In this document: one piece after another, positions 33,851-41,749 of the stretch
How positions within the stretch are numbered: position 1 is the first letter of the stretch
Layout of the letters: each line of letters begins with the position of its first letter
Assembly (NCBI GenBank): GCA_018062825.1
Contig: JAGORL010000001.1
Location: forward strand, 189,432-247,073
Length of the DNA: 57,642 bases
Reading direction: 5' to 3'
Origin: Patescibacteria group bacterium
Lineage (GTDB): Bacteria; Patescibacteriota; Patescibacteriia; UBA9934
Notes under the pieces: model-generated
What the model was told of the DNA's origin: nothing
The model's input: the letters and a program-made list of their open reading frames with translations, nothing else
Database searches by the model: none
Translations under genes and position numbers: made by a program

Positions 33851-34446
33851 GTCTCAGATCTTCCAGCAAGGGCACTTGCGAGCGTCACTTCATCTGCGTA
33901 CTCAATGTCAGCACCCATGGGGAGTCCACGCGCTAAACGTGTTGTCTTTTTACCTAAACCCTTCACTAAGCGACTCAGGTAAAGAATAGTTGTTTCGCCA
34001 TGAACGTCTGGTGAGAAAGCGAGGATAAGTTCATCGATGGCCGGATCTTTCGCAAGACGCTCCTTTAATTGATGTACTCGCAATTTATCAGGCGTCATGC
34101 CGTCGATTGGATTAAGGACGCCGCCAAGGACAAAATATCGCCCTTTGTACATGCTCGTGGCTTCAATCGTAGCAATATCACGTGCTTCACCTACAACGCA
34201 CAAAAGCGACGAGTCGCGATCACTGCTTGCACAGATATCGCAACGCGTCGCTTCCGCATAGGTAAAACAGGTAGTGCACACGGTAACGTGAGCCAGCCCA
34301 CCAAGCGCACGCGCTACTGTATCAAGTTCATGCTTAGGTAAGCGTAAGAGAGCAAATGCGTAGCGCAGTGCTGTCTTAGGCCCAACGCCGGGCAATTTCC
34401 CAAGCGCCGCAACCGCATTGTGAATAGGCGCGGGAAACTTGCGCAT
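33847..34446 (-). CDS. recR: RecR: recombination mediator
   Basis: A 199-residue protein that loads RecA in the RecFOR pathway. It has an N-terminal helix-hairpin-helix (LGKLPGVGPKTALRYAF), a four-Cys zinc finger (CTTCFTYAEATRCDIC), and a Toprim domain (LCVVGEARDIATIEAT to ILAFSPDVHGETTILYL, then GLPMGADIEYADEVTLASAL). It is the last gene of the reverse group and starts two bases after ybaB. Confidence 0.96.
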   Translation of the reverse strand: MRKFPAPIHNAVAALGKLPGVGPKTALRYAFALLRLPKHELDTVARALGGLAHVTVCTTCFTYAEATRCDICASSDRDSSLLCVVGEARDIATIEATSMYKGRYFVLGGVLNPIDGMTPDKLRVHQLKERLAKDPAIDELILAFSPDVHGETTILYLSRLVKGLGKKTTRLARGLPMGADIEYADEVTLASALAGRSET

Positions 34447-34448
34447 GA

Positions 34449-34751
34449 TTATCCACCAAGGCCAAGATTTTTGAGCGCATCAAGTCCGCCACCCATTTCC
34501 TGGAGTTTAGACATGAGCTCTTTCTGGAGCTTGCTATTAACGTCGGTCAGAGCATCCTTCACACCCTTTTCAACATCAGCCTTAGAAAGGCCTTCTTCAA
34601 CCTGCACGCCAAGAGTTTCGTGCGAGCCGTTAACGGTGATCATGACTTTGCCCGAAAGGCCGCTACCGACAACGATAACGTTATCAAGCATCGCTTTCAT
34701 CTGCTTGCCCTGGTCACGCATGTCTTTGAGTTGTTTGAGTTTTTGAAACAT
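34449..34751 (-). CDS. ybaB: YbaB/EbfC family nucleoid-associated protein
   Basis: A 100-residue DNA-binding protein. MFQKLKQLKDMRDQGKQMKA is the usual helical start; the central strand GSGLSGKVMITVNGSHETL matches the family pattern G-G-V-V-G; the C-terminus is Gly-rich (LQEMGGGLDALKNLGLGG). ybaB-recR linkage is widely conserved, usually after dnaX; here dnaB precedes instead. A TACACT box (34768-34763, reverse) lies 11 bases before the ATG, so ybaB-recR may have their own promoter. Confidence 0.92.
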   Translation of the reverse strand: MFQKLKQLKDMRDQGKQMKAMLDNVIVVGSGLSGKVMITVNGSHETLGVQVEEGLSKADVEKGVKDALTDVNSKLQKELMSKLQEMGGGLDALKNLGLGG

Positions 34752-34762
34752 AGAGTGAGAAA

Positions 34763-34768
34763 AGTGTA
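34763..34768 (-). promoter_or_regulatory. -10 box of ybaB-recR
   Basis: Reverse-strand TACACT, 11 bases before the ybaB start, in the 26-base gap after dnaB; no Shine-Dalgarno. Confidence 0.4.
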
Positions 34769-34777
34769 GTAGAAAGA

Positions 34778-36277
34778 TTAATGCTTCGCAAATCCCTTAG
34801 GTGGTACTCCAGGAGGCAGATGCGTATTCTCGCCTGGCGCTCCTTTTGGCGGTAGTCCCTGTGGAGTTTGGGAAGGGATGCTCGTTGGCGTAATGCCAGA
34901 GGCGGTTTGTTGCGTAAACCGACCTTCGAGATTTCTGAATGAGGCGTACTTTTCATCCCAGTACAACTTTACGTTACCCGTTGGCCCGTTACGGTGCTTA
35001 GCAATGACGACTTCGGCCAGGTTTTTCTCTTCTGGCGTAAGTTCTTCTGGTTGATAGTTACTGTCACGACTCTTACGGTACAAGAACATAACAACGTCGG
35101 CGTCCTGCTCAATGGATCCCGAGTCACGAAGGTGTGACAGGCGGGGAATAGCCGGCTTAGTAGATTCAACAGCACGTGACAGCTGAGCGAGTGCGATTAC
35201 AGGAATGTTGAGCTCACGCGCAATCTGCTTTAAGCCACGCGAGATTTCAGCAACCTCCTGAACACGGTTATCCGTCTTCACGCGGCTCTCCATGAGCTGC
35301 AAGTAGTCGACCACAATCATGCCAAGACCATGCTCGCTTTGCAGGCGGCGAGCCTTGGTACGAATGGTCATAACAGAGGCCGCCGGGGAGTCGTCAATGA
35401 AAATCGGTACCTCAGAGAGCCTGCCAAGAGCGTCACCGATTTTTGGAAAATCGTCATCGTACTCACTCAAGCGTCCGGTGCGAAGCTTCCACAAATCAAC
35501 ACCAGCCTCCGCACAGATCATGCGGTCAACAAGTTGTTCCTTAGCCATTTCGAGACTAAAGAAGCCGACTGGTTGCTTTGTCTTCAGTGCCACGTGACGC
35601 ATGATATCGAGCGCAAAAGATGTTTTACCAACCGAAGGACGCGCTGCAATAATAATAAGGTCAGAACGCTGGAGTCCGGCAAGGAGATTATCAAGTCCGG
35701 TAAAGCCACTTGGTAAGCCGCGCATCTTACCCTTATCACGGTGCAGCTCATCAATACGATCAAAAGCATCCTCAAGAACCGAAGACAGTGGCACGAAGCT
35801 CTGTTTAATAAAGTTTCCACTAACATTGAAGAGTGTCTGTTCAGCAGTATCAAGAACCGTATCAACGTCTTCCTCTTCGTTGTAGCCAAGTTCAGTGATC
35901 TTGCTCGCCGCCTTCAAAAGACGTCGTAGTGCTGCTTTCTTGCTGACAATCTCTGCGTAGTTTGAAACGTGAGCGCTCGTGGTTACCACGTTTGTGAGCT
36001 CAACAAGTGCGGTGCGACCACCGATCTGCTTGAGAACATTTTTCTCTTCTAAACGGTTACCAAGCGTGAGCATGTCAATCGGGTCATGCCGACTGAAAAG
36101 CTCGATCATGGTTTCAAAAATCAAACGATGCGAATCTTTGTAAAAATCCTCCGGTCGCACGGCGTCACCAACCTTAACGATCGCTTCTTTATCAAGTAAA
36201 AGAGCGCCAATAAGCGATTGCTCAGCTTCAAGACTGTGCGGGGGGATACGTCCACCTTCGGCCATAGATGACGGCAT
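34778..36277 (-). CDS. dnaB: DnaB: replicative DNA helicase
   Basis: A 499-residue hexameric helicase. The N-terminal domain starts IPPHSLEAEQSLIGALLLD (PPQ..EAEQSVLG family form). The RecA-like domain has ARPSVGKTSFALDI as Walker A, GFFSLEMAKEQLVDRM, IVVDYLQLM as Walker B, IALAQLSRAVE, and LRDSGSIEQDADVVMFLYR near the end. The C-terminal tail beyond residue 460 is Pro/Gly-rich and probably disordered. Two in-frame ATGs (residues 1 and 5) are possible starts; TAGAGT lies just upstream of the first. No intein is present. Confidence 0.95.
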   Translation of the reverse strand: MPSSMAEGGRIPPHSLEAEQSLIGALLLDKEAIVKVGDAVRPEDFYKDSHRLIFETMIELFSRHDPIDMLTLGNRLEEKNVLKQIGGRTALVELTNVVTTSAHVSNYAEIVSKKAALRRLLKAASKITELGYNEEEDVDTVLDTAEQTLFNVSGNFIKQSFVPLSSVLEDAFDRIDELHRDKGKMRGLPSGFTGLDNLLAGLQRSDLIIIAARPSVGKTSFALDIMRHVALKTKQPVGFFSLEMAKEQLVDRMICAEAGVDLWKLRTGRLSEYDDDFPKIGDALGRLSEVPIFIDDSPAASVMTIRTKARRLQSEHGLGMIVVDYLQLMESRVKTDNRVQEVAEISRGLKQIARELNIPVIALAQLSRAVESTKPAIPRLSHLRDSGSIEQDADVVMFLYRKSRDSNYQPEELTPEEKNLAEVVIAKHRNGPTGNVKLYWDEKYASFRNLEGRFTQQTASGITPTSIPSQTPQGLPPKGAPGENTHLPPGVPPKGFAKH

Positions 36278-36353
36278 CGTACTCTAGTCGTAAGCGTTCG
36301 TGGAAGGGCGATTTTGTGCCTAAAGAGTGCATAAGGTGGGGACGAATCGCTGC

Positions 36354-36359
36354 TATACT
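36354..36359 (+). promoter_or_regulatory. -10 box of the permease gene
   Basis: TATACT ending 8 bases before the ATG at 36368; no Shine-Dalgarno. It lies in the 90-base divergent region shared with dnaB. Confidence 0.5.
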
Positions 36360-36367
36360 ACTGCCAT

Positions 36368-37501
36368 ATGGCTTTTGGGCGATTTCCGATCTTTGAGGGC
36401 GCTAAGCCGCTCATTGGATCCGTGGTGGGGGTAGGTATTTTTGGCTTGCCTTTTGCGATTAATCAGGCGGGAAGTGCCTTAGGATTTTTAGTGCTCCTTG
36501 CAATCGGTGGCTTAAATATGGTGACCCTTTTAGCCTACGGAGATTTGCTTTTAGCACGTAGCGGTCATGGGCGCTTTATTTCCGTCGTGGAACATGAGCT
36601 AGGCCTCCCGGGAAAAGTGCTCGCCACGATCGCTTTCTTTGGTTCACTTTGGGGAGCGATGGTTGCGTATATCGTTCTTGGCGGAACGTTTATTTTCGAT
36701 GCTCTGCATAATGTTATTCCAGTTGGGATTGTTGTTTGGCAGTCTTTATTTTTCATGGTGGCTGCCACGCTTTTGATCGGTGGGCTATCACTAGTTACTC
36801 GTCTGCAATCAATTCTCATTCCCGTTTTTGCATTGCTACTGGCGCTACTTGTTGGCTTTGCCGCGCCACACCTTGATGTCGCCAACATCACCTTTACGTC
36901 GATGAACAATCCTTGGCTCATTCCAAGCGTCGCTCTCTTTGCTTTTAGCGGTCTTGCTGCTGTGCCGGAAATGCGAGACGTGCTGGATCGAGAAAAGAGA
37001 AAGCTGCCAAAATCGATCATGCTTGGCACGGCGCTTATTGCAGCGGTGTATCTCATTTTTTCCGCAGCTATCATTGGCGTCACGGGGAAGGGAACGACCA
37101 CAGAAGCTATTGAGGGCTTGCGCGGTATAGATGGGGGAGCGATTGTGGTTGTAGGTTTTGCTATCGGAGCCTTCACGGCTTTCACGGCCTTTCTTTCTGT
37201 TGGAACCGCGGTTATGAATACGCTCATCTTTGATTTTAAACGACCAATTTTGATCGCTTGGACTGTAGCGGCGCTAACCCCTTTTCTCATTTTCCTCATT
37301 GGTGCCCGCGATTTTATAAATATTCTCAGTTTTACTGGCGGCATCCTTACATCGCTCTACGCGATTCTAATTTTGCTCTCCTATGAGCGTGCGCGTTTTT
37401 CAGGTGAGTTAGCAAAGCATGCGTTGCGACTTCCGCAGGTACTGATCGCTACCGCATTTTTCATGTACGTTGCAGTTATGGTGATGACGGTAGTTGGATA
37501 A
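36368..37501 (+). CDS. Amino-acid permease (APC superfamily, Trp/Tyr-permease-like)
   Basis: A 377-residue integral membrane protein with about eleven helices. The first helix contains the unwound segment GSVVGVGIFGLPFAINQAGS, the substrate-binding motif of the APC fold (G-x-G-I-x-x-LP). The sixth carries FAFSGLAAVPEMRDVLDREKRKLPKSI, whose F-S-G break and following basic loop match aromatic amino-acid permeases and Spns-like auxotroph transporters. Substrate is not certain. Uptake of amino acids fits an organism that lacks their synthesis. It has its own -10 box and is divergent from dnaB. Confidence 0.8.
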   Translation: MAFGRFPIFEGAKPLIGSVVGVGIFGLPFAINQAGSALGFLVLLAIGGLNMVTLLAYGDLLLARSGHGRFISVVEHELGLPGKVLATIAFFGSLWGAMVAYIVLGGTFIFDALHNVIPVGIVVWQSLFFMVAATLLIGGLSLVTRLQSILIPVFALLLALLVGFAAPHLDVANITFTSMNNPWLIPSVALFAFSGLAAVPEMRDVLDREKRKLPKSIMLGTALIAAVYLIFSAAIIGVTGKGTTTEAIEGLRGIDGGAIVVVGFAIGAFTAFTAFLSVGTAVMNTLIFDFKRPILIAWTVAALTPFLIFLIGARDFINILSFTGGILTSLYAILILLSYERARFSGELAKHALRLPQVLIATAFFMYVAVMVMTVVG

Positions 37502-37503
37502 GA

Positions 37504-37535
37504 AAACCGACCTCCCGCAGAGCGGTTGGTCGGTA
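37504..37535 (-). terminator. Terminator of the reverse Nudix gene
   Basis: Reverse-strand ACCGACC (37535-37529) and GGTCGGT (37513-37507), then TTTTCTTATCC. It also ends beside the permease stop. Confidence 0.8.
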
Positions 37536-37544
37536 TGGGTGCGT

Positions 37545-38078
37545 TCACTTGCGGCTCATGTGCATGAGGCCAAGCATGGCGCACAAGGCGTCACTCTGAG
37601 TCATGGAGCTGTTCTCGGCAAGCTCGATCAGCTGATGGGGTTCGACGAAGCTGATCGACATGCCTTCTTCGCCCTCGTCGAGCTTCGGCTGACCCACGCG
37701 GACGCAGCGCGGTGCGTAGAAGAAGTACTTGCGCCCGGTAGCATACGCGTCGTCAAACGCGCTACCGATCGAGAAGAGGCCGCCAGTTGCAGCATAGCCA
37801 GTCTCCTCGAAGAGCTCACGCTCTGCGGCTGCAGTTGGATCTTCGTTCGGCTCCACGAATCCCCCCGGCAGTCCCCAGAGCGCACGCCACGGACCGATCC
37901 GGAACTGCTGCGTCACGATGACCTGTCCGGCCTCCGTGACTGCGAAGACGTTCGCGCCACTCTTCCCATCGTTGATCATGAACGTCAGCCGCTTGTCGCT
38001 TGGCGTGTCGAACGTGCGCGCGATGATGCGCCGGTGGCGGTCGAAGGCGAGCTCGTCACTTATCTTGCGAAATCCCAT
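37545..38078 (-). CDS. Nudix hydrolase
   Basis: A 177-residue nucleotide-diphosphate hydrolase. The Nudix box is perfect: GGFVEPNEDPTAAAERELFE then ETGY. The N-terminal part (FMINDGKSGANVFAVTEAGQ, then QFRIGPW) resembles ADP-ribose pyrophosphatase-type enzymes. The start is the ATG with GAGGTG 4-6 bases upstream; a longer frame begins 15 residues earlier but overlaps the promoter. A cassette gene with full promoter, ribosome site and terminator, convergent with the permease. Confidence 0.88.
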   Translation of the reverse strand: MGFRKISDELAFDRHRRIIARTFDTPSDKRLTFMINDGKSGANVFAVTEAGQVIVTQQFRIGPWRALWGLPGGFVEPNEDPTAAAERELFEETGYAATGGLFSIGSAFDDAYATGRKYFFYAPRCVRVGQPKLDEGEEGMSISFVEPHQLIELAENSSMTQSDALCAMLGLMHMSRK

Positions 38079-38113
38079 GTGCACCTCTGTGTTGATCCCT
38101 CCGAATCGGAACA

Positions 38114-38142
38114 ATTTCAGCAAATAATAGCCAAAAAGTCAA
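38114..38142 (-). promoter_or_regulatory. Promoter of the Nudix gene
   Basis: Reverse-strand TTGACT (38142-38137), 17-base spacer, TGAAAT (38119-38114). Divergent from the HAD-gene promoter 12 bases away. Confidence 0.55.
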
Positions 38143-38153
38143 GGCAGAGGCGC

Positions 38154-38182
38154 TTGCCCTCTCTTGGTGTGCATGATACGTT
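38154..38182 (+). promoter_or_regulatory. Promoter of the HAD hydrolase gene
   Basis: TTGCCC (38154-38159), 17-base spacer, TACGTT (38177-38182) preceded by TG (extended -10). A GGGGGAGGAATT ribosome site precedes the ATG at 38212. Confidence 0.55.
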
Positions 38183-38211
38183 TTGGCCGCTACAAGATCG
38201 GGGGAGGAATT

Positions 38212-38931
38212 ATGACCACGTTACTCATGCGCTTTCGGGGAGTTATCACGGATGTCGACGGCACGCTCATTGATTCAGAGCGTGGCAAGATGCACGCGCA
38301 TCGGCTCACGGTCGAGCACTTCGGCGGTGTCTGGCATGATCGTCTGTACCTGCAGTTTCTTGGCCAGTCAGGCCTGGAGGTAAGTGCCGGGATCGTGCGA
38401 GCGGCACAGCTGGATTGCTTGCCGACCGAGTATCGGGAAGAGTACCTGCAAGTGAAGCGGGCTATGAGCGGTAAGCCGCTAATACACCCCTGGGTGCCTA
38501 ATCTGCTCCGCGGGTTCGCCGAGTACACTGCGCTTCCGATCGCGTTTGTAAGCTCCGGCTACACCACGATTGAGCTCAAGACCCTCATTGCTGATCTGCT
38601 GTATGACGCCGATGTGTCGCCGAAGGGCCGAGTGATCCTGTGCGGCTCTGACGACCCTCGAGTTCCGGAAGGCCGCAAGACCGCGCACGGCATACGCCAG
38701 ATCGTGCGTGACCTTGGTCTTGATACCGCTACCGATCTATGCCTGGGCCTTGAGGATAGCCTCGAAGGATTGCGGGTTCTCGAGGCGGCTGATATCGGAA
38801 CGATCATCTTTGTAGAGCACTTCGCCAACCGCGGACTGCCGCTCTCTGATGATTGGATCTCAATGCGCAAGCGATACGTGATCCCCGCAACGGGCTCATG
38901 GGGTGAACTGCGCAGGAAGCTCCGGATCTAG
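38212..38931 (+). CDS. HAD-superfamily hydrolase (beta-phosphoglucomutase-like)
   Basis: A 239-residue phosphatase or phosphomutase. Motif I is TDVDGTLIDSERG with nucleophile D14 and D16; motif II is FVSSGYT; motif III lies around GRKTAHG (Lys); motif IV is CLGLEDSLEGL. A helical cap sits between motifs I and II. Substrate unknown. Cassette gene: strong GGAGG, full promoter, 24-base perfect terminator palindrome. Its codon style is more GC-rich than that of folD and glyA downstream. Confidence 0.85.
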   Translation: MTTLLMRFRGVITDVDGTLIDSERGKMHAHRLTVEHFGGVWHDRLYLQFLGQSGLEVSAGIVRAAQLDCLPTEYREEYLQVKRAMSGKPLIHPWVPNLLRGFAEYTALPIAFVSSGYTTIELKTLIADLLYDADVSPKGRVILCGSDDPRVPEGRKTAHGIRQIVRDLGLDTATDLCLGLEDSLEGLRVLEAADIGTIIFVEHFANRGLPLSDDWISMRKRYVIPATGSWGELRRKLRI

Positions 38932-38936
38932 ATCGC

Positions 38937-38969
38937 GTCGCTGAGAAGCTTCTCAGCGACTTTTCTTTT
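38937..38969 (+). terminator. Terminator after the HAD gene
   Basis: GTCGCTGAGAAG and CTTCTCAGCGAC make a perfect 24-base palindrome followed by TTTTCTTTT. Confidence 0.92.
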
Positions 38970-38970
38970 A

Positions 38971-38998
38971 TTGACAGAACTTATGTGAGGCGTATCCT
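38971..38998 (+). promoter_or_regulatory. Promoter of the PEGA-like gene
   Basis: Consensus TTGACA (38971-38976), 16-base spacer, TATCCT (38993-38998). TAGGAGG precedes the GTG start at 39028. It begins directly after the preceding terminator. Confidence 0.7.
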
Positions 38999-39027
38999 GG
39001 GTGGCGGTTCATTCCATAGGAGGATCT

Positions 39028-39414
39028 GTGAGTCTGTCAGCTCGTCAGTTGTCAGTTCGAGAATTTGGATATCTCATCGGTCAGATCTTCGCGGTCGTTG
39101 CCTGCGTGATTGGACTGATGCAGTACCTGGTGATCATGGGCACTACCCGCATCCATGCGCACCTCGACGGCAAGTCGATCGAGGCCCCGCTCATCATCGA
39201 TGGCCGCCGCATGGGCACGACGCCCTACGTTGGCAGCCTCGCCATGGGGATGCACACCATCTGGGTACTGCCGCCACGCGGATCCGGTACGGCTGAGCCG
39301 CAGTTCGAATTCGAAGTCACTTCGATCATCCACGGCGCCATCCTCGACGCCAACTTTCACTCCACCTCCGCCTCGCAGGCCACCCGGCCGCCGGACGCGC
39401 TCTCGCCCCGCTGA
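39028..39414 (+). CDS. Membrane-anchored PEGA-like domain protein
   Basis: A 128-residue protein that starts with GTG (AGGAGG upstream). One membrane helix at about residues 17-39 (FAVVACVIGLMQYLVIM), then a small beta domain with IIDGRRMGTTPYVGSLAMGM, which matches the PEGA repeat pattern (V-x-G-x-x-x-G-x-T-P). PEGA domains sit outside the membrane on wall- or surface-associated proteins. The tail is Pro/Ser-rich. Cassette gene with its own promoter and terminator. Confidence 0.72.
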   Translation: MSLSARQLSVREFGYLIGQIFAVVACVIGLMQYLVIMGTTRIHAHLDGKSIEAPLIIDGRRMGTTPYVGSLAMGMHTIWVLPPRGSGTAEPQFEFEVTSIIHGAILDANFHSTSASQATRPPDALSPR

Positions 39415-39417
39415 ACG

Positions 39418-39460
39418 AAAAACACCCGCCGGTGTTCATTCGCCAGCGGGTGTTTTTATT
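39418..39460. terminator. Bidirectional terminator between the PEGA-like gene and folD
   Basis: AAAAACACCCGC and GCGGGTGTTTTTAT form a stem usable in both directions for the two convergent genes. Confidence 0.88.
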
Positions 39461-39463
39461 TTC

Positions 39464-40309
39464 TTACGCCTCAAGGTGTCGTGCCTGTACTTCTTGCGCC
39501 TTGATTACGTTCATGAGGAGGTAAGCAACCGTAAGTGGACCAACGCCACCAGGAACAGGGCTTACAAAGCCCGCCCAACCATCAATATTAGGATGCGCAT
39601 CACCGACTACCTTACCGTTGGCAGCTTTGTTGGTGCCAACATCAATAACAATCGCTCCTTCTTGAATAGCATCCTTAGTAACAATGCCTGGAGTACCAGC
39701 GGCGATAATAACGATATCGGCCTCACGGGTGAGGGCATTGATGTTTGGAGCATTTTTCTGCACGAATGACCCTTCAACCTCAGCTTCACGCAAAAGTTCA
39801 ATAAGAGGTTCGGCAAAGATTTCGCTATTACCAACAATCACCGCATGTGCGCCTCGAATAGGTCGGCGCGTTGCTTGAATAAGTCGCATGATAGAGAGCG
39901 CAACCGGCGGCACGAGAACCGGAGAGTTATCAAGAAGCGCGCGACGATTCTCTTTATGAAAGCCGTCAACGTCTTTGGTTGGGTGAATGGCGTTAATAAC
40001 GGCGTCCGTATCTTGCGTAGTAAGTGGAAGCTGAACAAGGATGCCGTGAATGTCTTGGCGCAAGTTAAGGGTCTTAATCTTGTCGATCAAATCCTCAGTT
40101 GCGATATCACCCGGTAGATTTATGCGCTCAACATAAATTCCAACTTCACGCGCTGCCTCTTCCTTCAGTTTCACATAAAGTGACGATGCGGAGTTGTCAC
40201 CAACAAGAATAACCGCCAAGCCCGGTGGTTGAGAAAGGTGACTAATACGATCGGCGGCCTTCTGGCGAATGGTGCGCGCAAGTACGCGGCCATTAAGAAT
40301 TTCGGTCAT
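39464..40309 (-). CDS. folD: FolD: methylenetetrahydrofolate dehydrogenase/cyclohydrolase (variant active-site loop)
   Basis: A 281-residue enzyme interconverting methylene-, methenyl- and formyl-THF. The Y-xxx-K catalytic pair is in SSLYVKLKEEA; QLPL and KDVDGFH are normal; the NADP domain has AVIVGNSEIFAEPLIELL, and SPVPGGVGPLTVAYL closes the protein. Two oddities: the usual PCTPxG loop reads PVLVPPVALSI, and the GRSxxVGxP motif reads GNSEIFAEP, so coenzyme binding or one of the two activities may be altered. It lies beside glyA, its partner in one-carbon metabolism. The ATG is used without Shine-Dalgarno. Confidence 0.88.
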   Translation of the reverse strand: MTEILNGRVLARTIRQKAADRISHLSQPPGLAVILVGDNSASSLYVKLKEEAAREVGIYVERINLPGDIATEDLIDKIKTLNLRQDIHGILVQLPLTTQDTDAVINAIHPTKDVDGFHKENRRALLDNSPVLVPPVALSIMRLIQATRRPIRGAHAVIVGNSEIFAEPLIELLREAEVEGSFVQKNAPNINALTREADIVIIAAGTPGIVTKDAIQEGAIVIDVGTNKAANGKVVGDAHPNIDGWAGFVSPVPGGVGPLTVAYLLMNVIKAQEVQARHLEA

Positions 40310-40384
40310 AATTATCGCCGATGATAGGGCATCCAGGGATAAAAAGCAACGGGATTGTGATGCGAAAAGAGAGTGGCAGAAAGA

Positions 40385-41626
40385 TTAGCTCTTGAAGAGC
40401 GGGAAGTCATGCATGAACTGCGCGACCTCTTTTTTAATGTTAGCAAGTTTCGTTTGATTGGTGTGATTAGTGATTGCGCTATCGATCCAGTTCGCGACCC
40501 GAGTCATATCAGTCGGTTGCAGGCCACGCGTTGTGATGGCCGGCGTACCAAGGCGAATGCCAGATGGATCAAGCGGCGGACGAGCGTCATCCGGGATCAT
40601 GTTCTTGTTAACGGTAATGCCAGCCAGATCAAGAGCCTCTTGAGCCTCTTTGCCGGCCAAGCCCTTACTCGTGACATCAATGAGCATCAAGTGGTTGTCG
40701 GTGCCGCCAAACATGAGCTTATAGTCGCGTTTTAAAAACTCCGCTTCAAGAGCTTTGGCGTTAGCCTTGATAGTCTGTGCATACGTTGCAAAGCTTGGTT
40801 GAAGCGCCTCGCCAAAAGCCACTGCTTTAGCAGCGATGGTGTTCATGTGTGGGCCGCCCTGCAGTCCTGGGAAGATGGTTTTGTTGATCGACTTAGCGAG
40901 TTCGGTTTTGCACATGATGATACCGCCTCGTGGTCCACGAAGTGTTTTGTGTGTGGTGCTTGTGACGACATCAAAAAGTGGCACGGGATTATTCATGGTA
41001 CCGCCAGCAATGAGCCCCGCAATGTGGGCAATATCCGCCATGGTGAGTGCGCCAACTTCGGTAGCGATCTCCTTCACCTTGGCGTAATCAATTTCACGTG
41101 AGTAGGCCGAATAGCCTACAAGAATGAGCTTTGGTTTGTGATCAATCGCCATCTGGCGCAGGTGATCATAATCAAGGGTGCCGCTCGCGGTAGTCTTGTA
41201 GCGCACAAAGTTGTAACGCTGCGCGCTATCTGTTACCGGATGACCGTGGGTAAGGTGGCCGCCGTGTGAGAGATCCATACCAAGTACGGTGTCTCCCGGC
41301 TGAAGAAGCGCGGCATAAACCGCAATGTTAGCCGGAGCGCCCGAGTGCGGCTGTACGTTTGCATGTTCTGCTCCAAAAAGTTGCTTCAATCGATCAATGG
41401 CTAACTGCTCCATTTCATCCACAAACTGACAGCCACCATAGTAGCGACGTCCAGGGTAGCCCTCGGCATACTTATTTGTTGCAACCGATCCAAGCGCCGC
41501 TAAAACAGCTGGGGAGACGAAGTTTTCTGAAGGAATCATTTCAAGCCCTTCTTTTTGCCGCCCCTCTTCCTTAATAAGAGCTTCGGCAATAGCGGGGTCG
41601 GTCGTTTGGAGATCGTTGAATGACAT
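40385..41626 (-). CDS. glyA: GlyA: serine hydroxymethyltransferase
   Basis: A 413-residue PLP enzyme that converts serine and THF to glycine and methylene-THF, feeding FolD next door. Family marks: LEMIPSENFVSPAVL, TNKYAEGYPGRRYYGGC, the PLP Lys in TTHKTLRGPRGG, and GTPAITTRGL. The start is the ATG at 41626; TACACT (41640-41635, reverse) lies 8 bases upstream. The longer frame with a hydrophobic extension is low-complexity sequence and was rejected. Confidence 0.96.
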   Translation of the reverse strand: MSFNDLQTTDPAIAEALIKEEGRQKEGLEMIPSENFVSPAVLAALGSVATNKYAEGYPGRRYYGGCQFVDEMEQLAIDRLKQLFGAEHANVQPHSGAPANIAVYAALLQPGDTVLGMDLSHGGHLTHGHPVTDSAQRYNFVRYKTTASGTLDYDHLRQMAIDHKPKLILVGYSAYSREIDYAKVKEIATEVGALTMADIAHIAGLIAGGTMNNPVPLFDVVTSTTHKTLRGPRGGIIMCKTELAKSINKTIFPGLQGGPHMNTIAAKAVAFGEALQPSFATYAQTIKANAKALEAEFLKRDYKLMFGGTDNHLMLIDVTSKGLAGKEAQEALDLAGITVNKNMIPDDARPPLDPSGIRLGTPAITTRGLQPTDMTRVANWIDSAITNHTNQTKLANIKKEVAQFMHDFPLFKS

Positions 41627-41634
41627 ATGGTGGG

Positions 41635-41640
41635 AGTGTA
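41635..41640 (-). promoter_or_regulatory. -10 box of glyA
   Basis: Reverse-strand TACACT, 8 bases before the ATG; no Shine-Dalgarno. The AGTAGGGAGT low-complexity sequence lies just upstream (about 41653-41676). Confidence 0.5.
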
Positions 41641-41716
41641 GCAGAGGGCGTAGGAAGTAGGGAGTGGGGAGCAGGGAAAACAAAGTGATAGCGAAAAGCC
41701 TGAAAATCTGGCATCA

Positions 41717-41749
41717 TATATTTAAAGAATGATTGAACTTGCATTATGA
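41717..41749 (+). promoter_or_regulatory. -10 box and possible 6-codon leader ORF of murB
   Basis: TATATT (41717-41722), 6 bases, then ATG ATT GAA CTT GCA TTA TGA (MIELAL). The TGA overlaps the murB start as ATGA. If the mRNA begins at the first ATG, ribosomes would translate this mini-ORF and restart on murB. Confidence 0.35.

Noticed and set aside
32640-33875. A 411-codon reverse reading frame across rplU and the oxygenase gene
   Set aside because: It is antisense to two well-supported genes; long open frames on the reverse strand are expected in GC-rich coding DNA, and its translation is Arg/His-rich without family marks.
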